A DNA stretch of 64,000 bases from JABWBH01 sp964526695 (GCA_964526695.1 CAZGJA010000014.1:5464-69463); one strand, 5' to 3'; shown: positions 26,679-36,369, counted from the first letter of the stretch. The notes: a model not told the origin generated them from the sequence alone. Numbers and translations are program-made.

Positions 26679-28562
26679 ATGGCAAAGTCACCTCGATTCT
26701 TCTGGCGCTTGTTCGCGGGCCATGCGGCGCCGCTGCTGCTTGCCGTGATGGTGGTTCTGGCGCTGATGCTGCTCGCACACGAGCGCGAGTATCGACGACA
26801 GGAGGAGGAACGGCTGAAGTCGTTCGCACGCGCGACGGCGAGCATGTGGGCTTCTGTGACCGAAACGGCCGGCGACCTTCCCGAAACGGGCGGCGAACTT
26901 CCCGATGTCCAGCGGCGGGTCAGGTCGTTTGCCGCTTCGCTCCACGCCGACCTGCGTTTGACGATCGTCGCGGCGGATGGACGGCTGCTGGCGGATTCGC
27001 AGGGTCTTTCGGGCGGCGATGCAGAGGCGAACGCGCCGGAGGTCGCGGACGCTTTGCGAAACGGTGAGGCGCTGGCCGTGCGCTGGTCGTATCCGCTGGC
27101 GCGCGAGTTCGCCTTCGCCGCGGCGCGCGTCGGCCCCGCCATCGCGCCACGGGCGGTGGTTCGGGCGGGCCTTCCGTCGGCATGTCTTGACGCGGGGGAT
27201 ACGGGCGTGACATCGGCCTTCCTGCGGATCGCGCTGGGCGTCGGAACCGTGGGATGCGCGCTGGCGGCGGGCATTTCGCTGATCTGGAGCCTCCCTCTCA
27301 CGCGGCTTGTCAGGCTGCAAGGGAGCGAGGCAAGCGCCGTGGGCACGGGATCCGCCGCGCTGGACTCGGTGGCGATGAGCCTGCATCGCCTGCGCGAAGA
27401 CCTCGCCGCGCGGCACGCCGTCATCGATCGACAGCAAAGCACGCTGGAGGAGCTGCTCTCGCGCGTGCGCGACGGCGTCGTCGTGGCCGATCGAGCCGCG
27501 CGCATCGTGCTGATGAACCCGGCTGCCGTCCAGTTGCTGGATCTCACGGCCGACGGCGCCGGCTCTGCGAAGCGCTTCATCGGGATGCCCATCGAGGCTT
27601 GCGTGCCGTTGTTCGAGCTTCAGGCCATGCTGCGCATGGATCGGAAGCTGGAGGAAGGAGACGACCGCGAGGCCCAGGATCGTCGCGTGGAGATTCGCCG
27701 GCGCGGGGGATCGGTGTTCCTGCTGGCGCGAAGCTCGCCGATCCGCCTGCACGACAAGCCGAACGACGAGGGCGAGGAAGGGCGGCTGCTGGTGCTGACG
27801 GACGTGACCGAGCTGTCGCGCGTCGTGCAGGTGAAGAGCGACCTGGTGGCGAATGCCTCGCATGAGCTGCGCACGCCGATCGCCGCGATCCGCATGGCCG
27901 CGGAAACGGTGCGATCGCTCGATCCCGTCGCGGACGCCGTGGCGCTGAAGCGTTGCGTGGACGTGATCGATCGGCAGACGGGTTGGCTCGAGGAACTGGT
28001 GCGCGATCTGCTGGACCTCTCCAAGCTTGAGGCGCCGAGCGCGCGGTTCCATCCGCAGGCGGTTGACCTGCCGCGTTTCTGCGAAGAGCTGGTGGAGAGG
28101 TTCGCGCCGCCGGTGGAAAAGAAGCGAATGCAACTGGTCATCGACGGATCGGACTCCCTGCCGGGCATTCACGTTCATCCCGGGCTGCTGCGCATGGTGC
28201 TGGACAATCTGGTGGACAACGCGTTGAAGTTTACGCCCGAGGGCGGCCGCGTGCGTCTGGCGTGGCGCGGGGTGGGGCATGACGTGGAGTTTGTGGTCGA
28301 GGACAATGGCAGCGGGATTCCCATGGAGGACCAGGCGCGGGTGTTTGAGCGCTTCTACCAGGTGGAGCGGGCGCGATCCGGCGCCGGCTCGTTGCGCGAC
28401 GCGCCGCGCGGCACGGGGCTGGGGCTGTCGATCGTGCGGCACGCCGTGCTGGCGATGAACGGGCGCATGGAACTGGAGAGCCTGTTGGGCAAGGGGACGA
28501 AGTTCACGGTGACGCTGCCGCGGGTCGCGGGGGAAAGCTGTTCGCCGGCGACCGCCGGCTGA
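26679..28562 (+). CDS. PhoR-like sensor histidine kinase with PAS domain
   Basis: 627 residues. Membrane segments at about 12-32 and 188-210 enclose a sensor loop. A PAS domain follows (LLSRVRDGVVVADRAARIV to LTDVTELSRV). The phosphorylated His lies in NASHELRTPIAAIRM near residue 394, then DNLVDNALKFTPEG, DNGSGIPMED and GTGLGLSIVRHAV. The order matches PhoR/PnpS kinases. No response regulator adjoins it, so it is an orphan here; the regulator at 18592 is 8 kb away. Confidence 0.92.
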   Translation: MAKSPRFFWRLFAGHAAPLLLAVMVVLALMLLAHEREYRRQEEERLKSFARATASMWASVTETAGDLPETGGELPDVQRRVRSFAASLHADLRLTIVAADGRLLADSQGLSGGDAEANAPEVADALRNGEALAVRWSYPLAREFAFAAARVGPAIAPRAVVRAGLPSACLDAGDTGVTSAFLRIALGVGTVGCALAAGISLIWSLPLTRLVRLQGSEASAVGTGSAALDSVAMSLHRLREDLAARHAVIDRQQSTLEELLSRVRDGVVVADRAARIVLMNPAAVQLLDLTADGAGSAKRFIGMPIEACVPLFELQAMLRMDRKLEEGDDREAQDRRVEIRRRGGSVFLLARSSPIRLHDKPNDEGEEGRLLVLTDVTELSRVVQVKSDLVANASHELRTPIAAIRMAAETVRSLDPVADAVALKRCVDVIDRQTGWLEELVRDLLDLSKLEAPSARFHPQAVDLPRFCEELVERFAPPVEKKRMQLVIDGSDSLPGIHVHPGLLRMVLDNLVDNALKFTPEGGRVRLAWRGVGHDVEFVVEDNGSGIPMEDQARVFERFYQVERARSGAGSLRDAPRGTGLGLSIVRHAVLAMNGRMELESLLGKGTKFTVTLPRVAGESCSPATAG

Positions 28563-28693
28563 TGGCGCTGGGCTGCCGGCTGCGGGCCGACGGCGGCCCG
28601 TCAGAGCGCAAGGTCCCTGGATCGCATGTATTGCATCCTCTCCCGAAGCCCTTCGACGGCCCGCAACAACTGTGGCCGGCATCCGGTACATTC

Positions 28694-30568
28694 ATGATGA
28701 GTTCGGTCAACCCTCCCATACTGATGCCGCCGCCTACGGGTCATCGCGCCTATGCACGGCCCTTGCACAGGCGGCGAGTCGGACTTTGGGTGATCGTGCC
28801 CGTGGCGATGCTCGCTCGACTGGTGCATCTGTGGAGCGCGCGAGAGCTGCCGTTCCTCCAGTACCCCGTGGGCGATGCGGAAGGATACCTCGCCTGGGCG
28901 ACGCGCCTCGCGGGCGGAGATTGGGTCGGCTCCGAACCGTTTTACCAGGCGCCGCTATACCCCTACCTGCTGGGCGCCCTGTTTCGTCTTGTCGGGGTCC
29001 GCGGCTTGGCGGTCCTTCTGACGCAGTCGATGATCGGCGCGCTTGCCGCGCTCGCGCTGGCAACCACCGCCGGACGCATCGGTGGGCGCCGCGCGGCGTG
29101 GACGGCCGGCTTGATGTATGCGCTGTACCCGCCCGCGATTTTTCTTGATGGCATCATTCAGAAGGCGAGTCTCGCGGGGGCGCTGACGTGCCTGCTGCTG
29201 CTGCTTCTCACAGTGGGAAATCGACGATTGCGCGCGGGGCGGGTGGCCGCGGCGGGAGCGGTCACGGGACTGCTGGTGTTGACGCGCGAGAATGCGTTTG
29301 TCTGGCTGGGGCTGATCGCCGTCTGGCTCATGGCTTACGGGCGGCGCGGTGCGCCGATGAGCCAACGCCTCGCTCGATGCGGCGCCTATCTGGCCGGGGC
29401 GGCGGTCGTCGTGGGTCCGGTGGCGGCGCGCAATTGGCATGTGGGCGGGGAGATGTCTTTCTCGACATTTCAGATGGGCCCGAATTTTTTTATTGGCAAC
29501 AGCCTCGAGGCCACCGGCAGGTATCGACCGCTGGTTCGCGGGCACGAGACGCCGGAATTTGAGCGTTCGGACGCCGCTCGACTGGCCGAGGAGGCGCTGG
29601 GTCGCCGGCTCAGCGCCTCGGAGGTTTCGGATTATTGGCTGGATCGCGCGTGGGATGACATTCGCACCGCGCCGGCTCAGTGGGTCCGGCTGACGATTCG
29701 GAAACTGCTGATGACCGTGAATGCTTATGAGGTCGGCGACGTGGAGAGTTTCCGCGTTTATGCGGATCGTTCCTTCATGCTCGGCGCGCTTGGAAAAGTG
29801 TGGCACTTCGGCACGCTGCTGCCGCTGGCGGGCGTCGGGATGGTGCTGAGCCGCCGTCGATTTGGCGCGCGAGGTCTGCATGGGCTGCTGCTTGCCGGCA
29901 TGCTGATCGCGGTTGCGGGCTTCTATGTGCTTGGGCGATATCGATTTCCGCTGGCGGCGGTGCTGACGCCGTTTGCGGCGGTGGGTCTGGTGCGCGCGGT
30001 TCGAGCAGCGAGCGGACGGCGAACGCGCCACGCGCCCGCGGCGCTGGCGATTGCGGCCGTTCTGGCCTTTGTCGCCAATGCCGTGCGGGTTCATCCAGAG
30101 CAGGAACTTGACGGCATGGCGTACTCGAACCTTGGCGTGTGCTACGCACGCGCGGGGAGGTTGGACGCGGCCATTCCCTGTCTGCGCCGCGCGGCGGAGG
30201 CCAATCCGACGGCTGAGGCGCTGTATAACCTGGGTCTGGCGCTGTCGCAGACCCGGCAGTGGGCGGAGTCGGTCGTTCAATTCCGCGCCGCTTCGGCGGC
30301 GGATCCGGGCTTGATGGAAGTGGACTATCAGTGCGGCGCGGCGCTCGAGTCGCTGGGGCGCTGGGAGGAGGCGGCGATGCGCTATCGCCGGGCGCTGGAC
30401 CTTGACCCGCATGACGAACGGGCGAAGGCGGCGCTGGAACGGCTTTCGAGATTGCAGACCGGGGGGGGCGCGTCTCGACCCATGATCATCCGCATGGGCG
30501 GCGATCGCGCCGCGGCTCAGCGCGTGACCAGGGGCGCGCTCAATCACAACCGGAACGCTTCGAAATAG
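28694..30568 (+). CDS. GT-C type membrane glycosyltransferase with C-terminal TPR repeats
   Basis: 624 residues from ATG 28694 (ATG 28697 equally possible; the frame is open to 28562). About ten membrane segments follow an Asp-containing loop (YPVGDAEGYLAWA) as in dolichyl-phosphate-mannose-type transferases. Residues ~505-600 are TPR repeats (YSNLGVCYARAGRLDAAI, YNLGLALSQTRQWAESV, YRRALDLDPHDERAK). The ArnT/PMT family transfers sugars from lipid carriers at the outer face of the membrane. Acceptor unknown; another GT-C protein is at 61853-63748. Confidence 0.8.
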   Translation: MMSSVNPPILMPPPTGHRAYARPLHRRRVGLWVIVPVAMLARLVHLWSARELPFLQYPVGDAEGYLAWATRLAGGDWVGSEPFYQAPLYPYLLGALFRLVGVRGLAVLLTQSMIGALAALALATTAGRIGGRRAAWTAGLMYALYPPAIFLDGIIQKASLAGALTCLLLLLLTVGNRRLRAGRVAAAGAVTGLLVLTRENAFVWLGLIAVWLMAYGRRGAPMSQRLARCGAYLAGAAVVVGPVAARNWHVGGEMSFSTFQMGPNFFIGNSLEATGRYRPLVRGHETPEFERSDAARLAEEALGRRLSASEVSDYWLDRAWDDIRTAPAQWVRLTIRKLLMTVNAYEVGDVESFRVYADRSFMLGALGKVWHFGTLLPLAGVGMVLSRRRFGARGLHGLLLAGMLIAVAGFYVLGRYRFPLAAVLTPFAAVGLVRAVRAASGRRTRHAPAALAIAAVLAFVANAVRVHPEQELDGMAYSNLGVCYARAGRLDAAIPCLRRAAEANPTAEALYNLGLALSQTRQWAESVVQFRAASAADPGLMEVDYQCGAALESLGRWEEAAMRYRRALDLDPHDERAKAALERLSRLQTGGGASRPMIIRMGGDRAAAQRVTRGALNHNRNASK

Positions 30569-30656
30569 ACAGGATGAACAAGATGAACAGGATGCAGATG
30601 TACCGAGTTCTTGGCCGCGGGATTCCGTCCATCCTGTTCATCCTGTAAATCCTGTC
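30568..30656. terminator. Inverted repeat between convergent genes
   Basis: The arm gacaggatgaacaagatgaa... (30568-30594) pairs imperfectly with catcctgttcatcctgtaaa... (30630-30656). The aggatgaacaggatg unit is a dispersed repeat type. It lies between the glycosyltransferase (ends 30568) and mutS2 (ends 30697), so it can end both transcripts. Confidence 0.6.
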
Positions 30657-30696
30657 CATACATAAAATACGTGTTCAATTCACTCTTGAGCGCCGC

Positions 30697-32610
30697 CTAA
30701 CTTCGTGCCGCGTCTGGTGCACGGATGTCCGTGAGGGGAACCTCCATCTCGAAGGCGCCGACGGCGACGATGGCGATCTGGCGGTGGAGCTGCAGCCGGA
30801 CGAGCTTGCCGGCTTTCTCGAAGCTGGCGACGTACACCTGCTCGCCGCCCTTCAGCGACGCGAGCCACCGGGACCACTGCTCGTACGCCTCGCGCTCCAG
30901 TTGCAGCTCGATCTGCTTCTCCTCGAAACCCCTGCGGGCGCGGTCGGCTTCAAGACCGGCCTGGCGTGCGGCTTTCAAGGCTTCCTCGGCGTCGCGGCGT
31001 GAACTCAGCGTGCCGCGGATGGCCTTGTCGAGCGCGCAGTTGCGATCGTCGAGATGGTGCCGCGCCTGCTGGACCAGCCTCCCGTTCATGCCGAGGCGCT
31101 CGGCGATGATGATGGCGTTGCTGTTGCCCGGCTCGCCCATGAGCAGGCGATACGTGGGGCGGAGCGTCTGGACGTCGAACTCGACCGAGGCATTGTCCAC
31201 CCTCGGACGCGTGTAGGCCACGGCTTTGAGCGCGGAGAGGTGCGTGGTGACGACGACGTGCGCGCCGAGGGTGAGCAGCTCCTCGATGACCGTGCGTCCG
31301 ATGGCCGCGCCTTCGTCCGGGTCCGTGCCGGCGCCGAGTTCGTCGATCAGCACGAGCGACCCTCGGCCGCTCTTGCGGAGGATGGCGAGCTGGTTGGACA
31401 TGTGCGAGCTGAACGTGGAGAGGGATTGCTGGAGGTTCTGCTCGTCGCCGATGTCCACAAAGACGTCGCGGTACACGGGCAGGCGCGAGCCTTCGGCGAC
31501 GGGGATGGGCAGACCGGACTGCGCCATGAGAACCAGCAGGCCCAGAGTCTTGATCGCCACCGTCTTGCCGCCGGTGTTCGGGCCGGTGATGACCATCGCG
31601 TCGAAGTCGATGCCTATGCGGATGTCGATCGGCATGACTTCCTTGTGCGGATGGCCATCAGGATGCGTCTCGAAGAGGTCGAGCAGGACGGGGTGTCGCG
31701 CGGCGATGAGGTCCAGTTGGCCGTTGGCATCGACAACCGGGTATGTGCATTGGTGATGGCTGGCGTACACCCACTTCGCGCGGTTGAGGTCGAGCAGGCC
31801 GATGGCCTGGAGCGTGGTGAGGATGCCCGTCGCCTCCCGGTGCACGAGCCGGCTCAGCTCGCGGAGGATCCGGGTGATTTCTTTCTTCTCCTCCTCCTTA
31901 AGCGAGATGATGGTGTTGTTGATTTCGACGACTTCGGTCGGCTCGACGAAGAGGGTCGCGCCGGAGTCGGAGCTGCGGTGGATGATGCCGGCGATGCGCC
32001 CGCGATGCTCGGCGCGCAAGGGCAGGACGACGCGATCGTTGTGAAACGTGGTGCCGGCGTATTGGAGCATCTTGACGGTGGTGGTCTGGCGCAGGATGCG
32101 ATCGAAGGTCACGTTGATCCGATCGTGCGCTTCCTCGATCGTGCGGCGGATGGAGCGCAGCTTGGAGCTGGCGTGGTCGAGCACCTGGCCGCGGGCGTCT
32201 ATCTGCTCTCGAATCTCCCGCGCCAGGGCGCTGTAATCGGTGATGCGTTCGCCCAGCGACTTGAGCCGGGCGAACTTGGCGTCCAAGCGGTGAAACCAGA
32301 GGCACAGCTCCGAGGTAGCCTGGAGCGTGTCGGAGACCCTTGCCAGCGCGTCGCCTTCAAGCGGGGTGGGCTTCGCCGTGGCGTGGATTTCCGTGCGCAC
32401 GTCGAAGACGCCGCCCATGGGCGGCGGGCCAAGCTCGTCCGCGGCTTCGTGGAATTCGCGTCCCAGGTCGAGCCACTGACGCACCGTGGCTTCGTTCGCC
32501 GAAGGCAGGATCGTCTTGGCCAGGTGCTTGCCGAGCGAGCAGGCGCAGCAGGAGGCCAGCCGATCGAGAACATGCTCGAAATTCAGTTTGTCCAGGGTTT
32601 CGTGCTTCAC
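30697..32610 (-). CDS. mutS2: MutS2-family ATPase lacking the Smr nuclease domain
   Basis: 637 residues from GTG 32610. The N-terminus MKHETLDKLNFEHVLDRLA is typical of MutS2, followed by core and lever helices. The ATPase has VITGPNTGGKTVAIK near residue 338, LSTFSSHM, LVLIDELGAGTDPDEGAA and VVVTTHLSALK. The coiled-coil clamp after it ends in a short KOW-like beta domain (GEQVYVASFEKAGKLVRL). Typical MutS2 is about 780 residues and ends in an Smr endonuclease domain, which is absent here. MutS2 acts in recombination suppression and in rescue of collided ribosomes. Without Smr it may only clamp and split ribosomes. Confidence 0.9.
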   Translation of the reverse strand: MKHETLDKLNFEHVLDRLASCCACSLGKHLAKTILPSANEATVRQWLDLGREFHEAADELGPPPMGGVFDVRTEIHATAKPTPLEGDALARVSDTLQATSELCLWFHRLDAKFARLKSLGERITDYSALAREIREQIDARGQVLDHASSKLRSIRRTIEEAHDRINVTFDRILRQTTTVKMLQYAGTTFHNDRVVLPLRAEHRGRIAGIIHRSSDSGATLFVEPTEVVEINNTIISLKEEEKKEITRILRELSRLVHREATGILTTLQAIGLLDLNRAKWVYASHHQCTYPVVDANGQLDLIAARHPVLLDLFETHPDGHPHKEVMPIDIRIGIDFDAMVITGPNTGGKTVAIKTLGLLVLMAQSGLPIPVAEGSRLPVYRDVFVDIGDEQNLQQSLSTFSSHMSNQLAILRKSGRGSLVLIDELGAGTDPDEGAAIGRTVIEELLTLGAHVVVTTHLSALKAVAYTRPRVDNASVEFDVQTLRPTYRLLMGEPGNSNAIIIAERLGMNGRLVQQARHHLDDRNCALDKAIRGTLSSRRDAEEALKAARQAGLEADRARRGFEEKQIELQLEREAYEQWSRWLASLKGGEQVYVASFEKAGKLVRLQLHRQIAIVAVGAFEMEVPLTDIRAPDAARS

Positions 32611-32807
32611 GCGGCGCGTACCGGTCCTTTCAGGGGAAGCCCATCGGAATCGGGCTTGTACTGGCCGCCAGGCGGGTCGTCGAGCGCGGCAGGCCGCCCA
32701 TGTGCGATCACGCGGTCGTAGAGGAGTGGAAGTCGGCGCGCATCCCCGTTCAGGCTCCTGAGCGGCGAACTCAAGATCCCGTTGGTGCTGCGAATGGGCT
32801 TTGCCAA
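32607..32807 (-). CDS. Possible short gene overlapping mutS2 start
   Basis: 66 codons beginning with TTG at 32807, stop overlapping the GTG of mutS2 (GTGA). Composition fits a real frame (PLRSLNGDARRLPLLYDRV), but there is no clear ribosome-binding site and no family. Listed as tentative. Confidence 0.25.
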   Translation of the reverse strand: MAKPIRSTNGILSSPLRSLNGDARRLPLLYDRVIAHGRPAALDDPPGGQYKPDSDGLPLKGPVRAA

Positions 32808-32823
32808 GCCTGCGAGTGAAGCG

Positions 32824-32919
32824 CTAGATCGCGCCGCCGAACAGCAGCGAGAGCAGCAGATTCAGCAACACGGGCAGGAGGCTCGACAGGAACCCGCTGA
32901 ACAACTGATCGATAAACAT
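32824..32919 (-). CDS. 31-residue single-span membrane peptide
   Basis: ATG 32919 follows gaggatccact, a good ribosome-binding site. The product MFIDQLFSGFLSSLLPVLLN... is almost wholly hydrophobic and ends LFGGAI. Tiny membrane peptides of this make-up are often missed. Function unknown; it could be a stress or type-I-toxin-like peptide. Confidence 0.45.
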   Translation of the reverse strand: MFIDQLFSGFLSSLLPVLLNLLLSLLFGGAI

Positions 32920-33097
32920 AGTGGATCCTCGTTTGGCCGACCGAAGCCGGAACTGAGCCGCATCCCTGCGTGCGTACGCTCGCCCGCGCTTGACGAATGC
33001 CGCACAGATCGTCCACGATGCGGACGCACCGCCCCTGATTTCCACGGGCGGCAAGTCCGCTAACCGGGGCGATCATAAGCGGGATGGGGGCGCATGA

Positions 33098-33126
33098 AAA
33101 TACCCGCCGAAGCGGGTATTTAAAAA
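33098..33126 (-). terminator. Rho-independent-like terminator behind 5S rRNA
   Basis: aaatacccgccgaagcgggtattt is a near-perfect hairpin directly after the 5S 3' end, which itself runs into five T on the minus strand (33122-33126). Confidence 0.75.
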
Positions 33127-33233
33127 GTGCGGCAATCACCTACTCTCACCTTGCGACTACCATCGGCCGTGCAGGCTTAACTTCCGTGTTCGGAAAGGGA
33201 ACGGGTGTGACCCCGCACGTATCGTCACCGCAC
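33127..33233 (-). rRNA. rrf: 5S ribosomal RNA
   Basis: On the minus strand it runs GTGCGGTGACGATACG..., with the conserved loop segment TTCCGAACACGGAAGTTAAG and CGATGGTAGT, and ends GATTGCCGCAC, closing the terminal stem with GTGCGG. Length is 107 nt. No 23S or 16S is next to it; the flanking genes are mutS2 and a secreted protein, so this copy is unlinked from the large rRNA genes. Confidence 0.93.
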
Positions 33234-33597
33234 GGGTGAAGATAACCGGGGGACACGGGGCGTCAAGAGCCACGTCGGAAATTTTTTTGGGGGGCTGCGA
33301 GCCGGGCGGGATGGGCAGCGACTTGGATGGGTCTCTGCCTAATCTAAGGCGGTTTTCCGGCCTGATTCTCAGCGAACCGTCGGGTGGAAGCCGAATGCGA
33401 TGGTCCCGCCGGAACCCCTCCTCCTATCCCTACCCTGCGCGGGGGGTGACGCGCCTCTCTTGTAGTGCCTCGCGGATATCACCCCGTTGAATCTTGGGGG
33501 GCGGCGGACTTGGGGGGCGGGCGTCCTCGCCCGCCGGCGGGCCAGAGGCCCGCCCCCCGCCGTTTCGAATACGCTGCAGTTTCAAACAGGCAGGCTC
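33234..33597. other. 364 bp intergenic stretch containing the second repeat copy
   Basis: Between the 5S gene and the large secreted protein. Aside from the repeat at 33462-33574 there is no recognisable gene. The 5S promoter should be just right of 33233. Confidence 0.4.
33462..33574. repeat. Dispersed intergenic repeat, copy 2
   Basis: gtagtgcctcgc, a G-rich tract, ggcgggcgtcctcgcccgcc, ggcgggccagaggcc and cgtttcgaatacg appear in the same order as at 16812-16940. Confidence 0.8.
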
Positions 33598-36369
33598 CTA
33601 TGGTGCTCGGAGTTCGAGGTTGTGGATCCGCGTGCCGTCGAGTTCTCGCAGCCCGACTCGGAGGAGTTTTCCTGAAAGGGGGCTCGCCTGCGGCAGCGAG
33701 TATTCCTCGATGCGCGAGGCGCCGGGCGGGATTTCGGCGATGAGGCGGTATTGGCGCGCGCGACCCGGCGCGCTGACGAACCCCCTGAAGGACAGGGTCT
33801 CGCTGGAGCGGTTGCGGATTGTCTGGCGGACGACGAGCGACGAGCGGTCGGTGAACGCGGTGGCCCATACGTCCACGTCGGCCAGTCCCAGGTCGAGCGT
33901 AAACTCCTTCTCGAAAACGCGCGGCGGCGTGCCCTCGAGGGTCATGCGCAAGCGCAGGAGCTTGGATCCCGCGGGCTCTCCGCTGGGGTAGCGCAGCTCG
34001 ATCGGATAGGTCACGGTTCCCTGCGCCGGCAGCTCGAACCGCAGCTTGGACGGCTTCGCTTCCCATGCGTCCGGCAGCTCCAGCTCCGCGTCTCCGCTGA
34101 TCGCCTGCGAGGTCGGATTGGTGAGGGAGAGCGTGCGCGTCTGCGGCTCGACGCTGAACGGCAGGCTCGCGGGCGTCAGCGTGGCTTTCTCCTGAAACTC
34201 GAACACCCACATCGACGCGCCGGGAACCAGCACCGGCATGGGCGTTAAGCGGATGCGCTGTCGCCCGTCGGCGGAGGTGGCCAGCTCCTGTCGCCGCCCC
34301 CACAAATCCACGACTTCGCGCACGCCGTCGAGTTGCAGCTCGTGCTCGCGCTCGCCGTCGGCGGCCGCGGGATCCCACAGCGCGACCACGGCTTCGTCAC
34401 CACGGATGAAGACGGCCGCCCGCGCGGTCTCGTCGATGCCGACGATCGAACCGGGCTGGGCGTCGCCGAGGACGTCGGTGAGCGTGTGCAAGAGGACAAA
34501 CTCCTCCTTCGGCTCGACGACGGGGCTTGCGTCGAGCCAACCAACGGACCAGGTCTGGGGGACGTACACGGTCTGCGCGCCCGTGTGGCGCGCGAGAATC
34601 ACGCGCTGCGCCCAGTCGGCCAGTCGCGCGCGGCGATCGTAGCGGTCCTCGTCGGCGGAGCAGACGAACAGGTCCAGCTTTGCGGCGCCGTCCTTGCGAA
34701 AAGCATCGACGTGCGCCTCGATCTGATCGGGCACGATCTCCCGGCCCAGCGTCAGGGACAGATCCCCTCCTTCCGCGAGGGAGGCCGAAGGTTCCAAGGC
34801 AGAGGACGCGGGCGTGACCATCAGCGGCTCATGCACGAATCGCTTCATCTCCTGGCGCAGCTTTCCCCGCGCATCAGGCAGGCGCGCGTCCGACGCCAGC
34901 TCGAGATCGCCGTCCGCGCCAACCTGCCACGCCTGAATCATGGTGGCGTAGGGCGCGACGACCTCCGCGACCGAGGGCGACCAGGCGGCCGGGTCTGACG
35001 TCAAGATTTCAAGCAAAGCAGGGCGGTATGCGCCGGAAGCCCTGAGCACATCCGGTGGCGGACCGGCGAAAACGCCGGTGAGGCGAAATCCGCCGCGGAA
35101 GAGGCTCATCATGGCCTGGTCGATTTCCCGCCGGGATGCCTCGCTTCCCGCATCCTCGGACAGGATGCCGCTCCACATGGGGAGCTTGGCCGAACGAACG
35201 CCCTGCTCTAGAAGAAGGTCCGCCTCGATGCCCGGCGCGCATCGCGCGGCGGGATCGATGACGATGCCGAACGGGCGTGCGGGCGACACGCGTGAGGCGT
35301 GCTGCGGCGCGCCGACGCGCGCGCAGGTCAAGGCCCGCTGTGTCAACGGCTGGTCTCCCTCATAGACGGTTAACTCGACGCGGTAGATGCCGGGGGACAG
35401 CTTGCCGAGCTTCAAGCGGCGCGAAGCGCCCTCAGCGGAGAGATCCACATCCGCGGATTCCTCCAACACGGCGCGACCTTCCACGTCGCGGACGACCGCT
35501 GTGAAGCGCAGGCCGGTCGGCTCGGCCGAGGTGATGCGGATGTCCACGCCCTCCGCGTCGCCGTCGGTGAACACGTGAGTCGGCGTGGAAGAACGCAGCT
35601 CGATGCGCGGCAGCGCGTAAACGCGGATGTCGTCGAACCAGGCCCCGCCGTGGACGTCCTGGAACTCGACGTGGCCTCGTCGCCGGGTTGCAGGATCCCA
35701 CGAATCTCGCTGGAGAATCATGACCAGCAGCCCGATGGTGCGCGCCTCGGGCGGCGCGACGGGCAGGTCCATGCTGACCTCGACCCACTCGCCGTCGCCG
35801 TTTCCGCCGATCGGCTCGCTTTTCGCCAACCCTGCGAGGATCGGCTCGCCGCGCGGATCGAGGAAGCAGGCCGCGAGCATCGCGCGCGAGTGAAGCAGCG
35901 CCTCCGGCTTGATCCATCCGGCGACGCGGTACGTGCTGTTGGGGCGGACGCGCGTCTGCGCGCCCTGGTAAAGGAAGCACACGTTGCGCCCGCTGCACGC
36001 AAGGCGAAAGGACGGGGACGCATCGTGCCCGACGCGTTCGTCAAAGCTGCCGTCGGCGAAGAAGGGAAAGCCTTTGCCGCGGAAGGGCGCCCAGTACATG
36101 GGGATCGTCTCGAGGTTCCCCAGCGGGCGCTCGTTGAAATCGAAAGCGTGGATCACGCGGTGCGAAACGAACGTGGCGTCAGGCGCCGTGTCCTGCGGCG
36201 GCGCGGCAGGGGCCTTGCCTTGAAGCGGCAAGGCAAAGGCTCGATGCTGCAGGATCGCGGCGAGCAGCAGCAAGGGGAATACGTGAAGGCGCGCTGCCCC
36301 GCGATCGGTGTGCAGCCAAAATCGCCCGAGTCGTGCGGTCGCGTGCTGTAATGACGCGGCAGCTATCAC
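33598..36369 (-). CDS. Large secreted protein of unknown function
   Basis: 923 residues from GTG 36369, the only plausible start. A hydrophobic segment at about 28-46 (LHVFPLLLLAAILQHRAFA) fits a signal peptide after a long charged n-region. Residues ~70-235 look like a carbohydrate-binding jelly roll (HAFDFNERPLGN to GAWFDDIRVYAL). The middle resembles the barrel-plus-beta-sandwich layout of secreted glycoside-hydrolase-like proteins (ELASDARLPDARG, QTWSVGWLDASP). The C-terminal ~200 residues are Ig-like sheets (RTLSLTNPTSQAISGDAEL). I cannot name a family or catalytic residues. Confidence 0.7.
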   Translation of the reverse strand: MIAAASLQHATARLGRFWLHTDRGAARLHVFPLLLLAAILQHRAFALPLQGKAPAAPPQDTAPDATFVSHRVIHAFDFNERPLGNLETIPMYWAPFRGKGFPFFADGSFDERVGHDASPSFRLACSGRNVCFLYQGAQTRVRPNSTYRVAGWIKPEALLHSRAMLAACFLDPRGEPILAGLAKSEPIGGNGDGEWVEVSMDLPVAPPEARTIGLLVMILQRDSWDPATRRRGHVEFQDVHGGAWFDDIRVYALPRIELRSSTPTHVFTDGDAEGVDIRITSAEPTGLRFTAVVRDVEGRAVLEESADVDLSAEGASRRLKLGKLSPGIYRVELTVYEGDQPLTQRALTCARVGAPQHASRVSPARPFGIVIDPAARCAPGIEADLLLEQGVRSAKLPMWSGILSEDAGSEASRREIDQAMMSLFRGGFRLTGVFAGPPPDVLRASGAYRPALLEILTSDPAAWSPSVAEVVAPYATMIQAWQVGADGDLELASDARLPDARGKLRQEMKRFVHEPLMVTPASSALEPSASLAEGGDLSLTLGREIVPDQIEAHVDAFRKDGAAKLDLFVCSADEDRYDRRARLADWAQRVILARHTGAQTVYVPQTWSVGWLDASPVVEPKEEFVLLHTLTDVLGDAQPGSIVGIDETARAAVFIRGDEAVVALWDPAAADGEREHELQLDGVREVVDLWGRRQELATSADGRQRIRLTPMPVLVPGASMWVFEFQEKATLTPASLPFSVEPQTRTLSLTNPTSQAISGDAELELPDAWEAKPSKLRFELPAQGTVTYPIELRYPSGEPAGSKLLRLRMTLEGTPPRVFEKEFTLDLGLADVDVWATAFTDRSSLVVRQTIRNRSSETLSFRGFVSAPGRARQYRLIAEIPPGASRIEEYSLPQASPLSGKLLRVGLRELDGTRIHNLELRAP

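Noticed and set aside
33234..33597. 23S rRNA end upstream of the 5S gene
   Set aside because: No conserved 23S 3' sequence is present; the stretch is a dispersed repeat and unique DNA.
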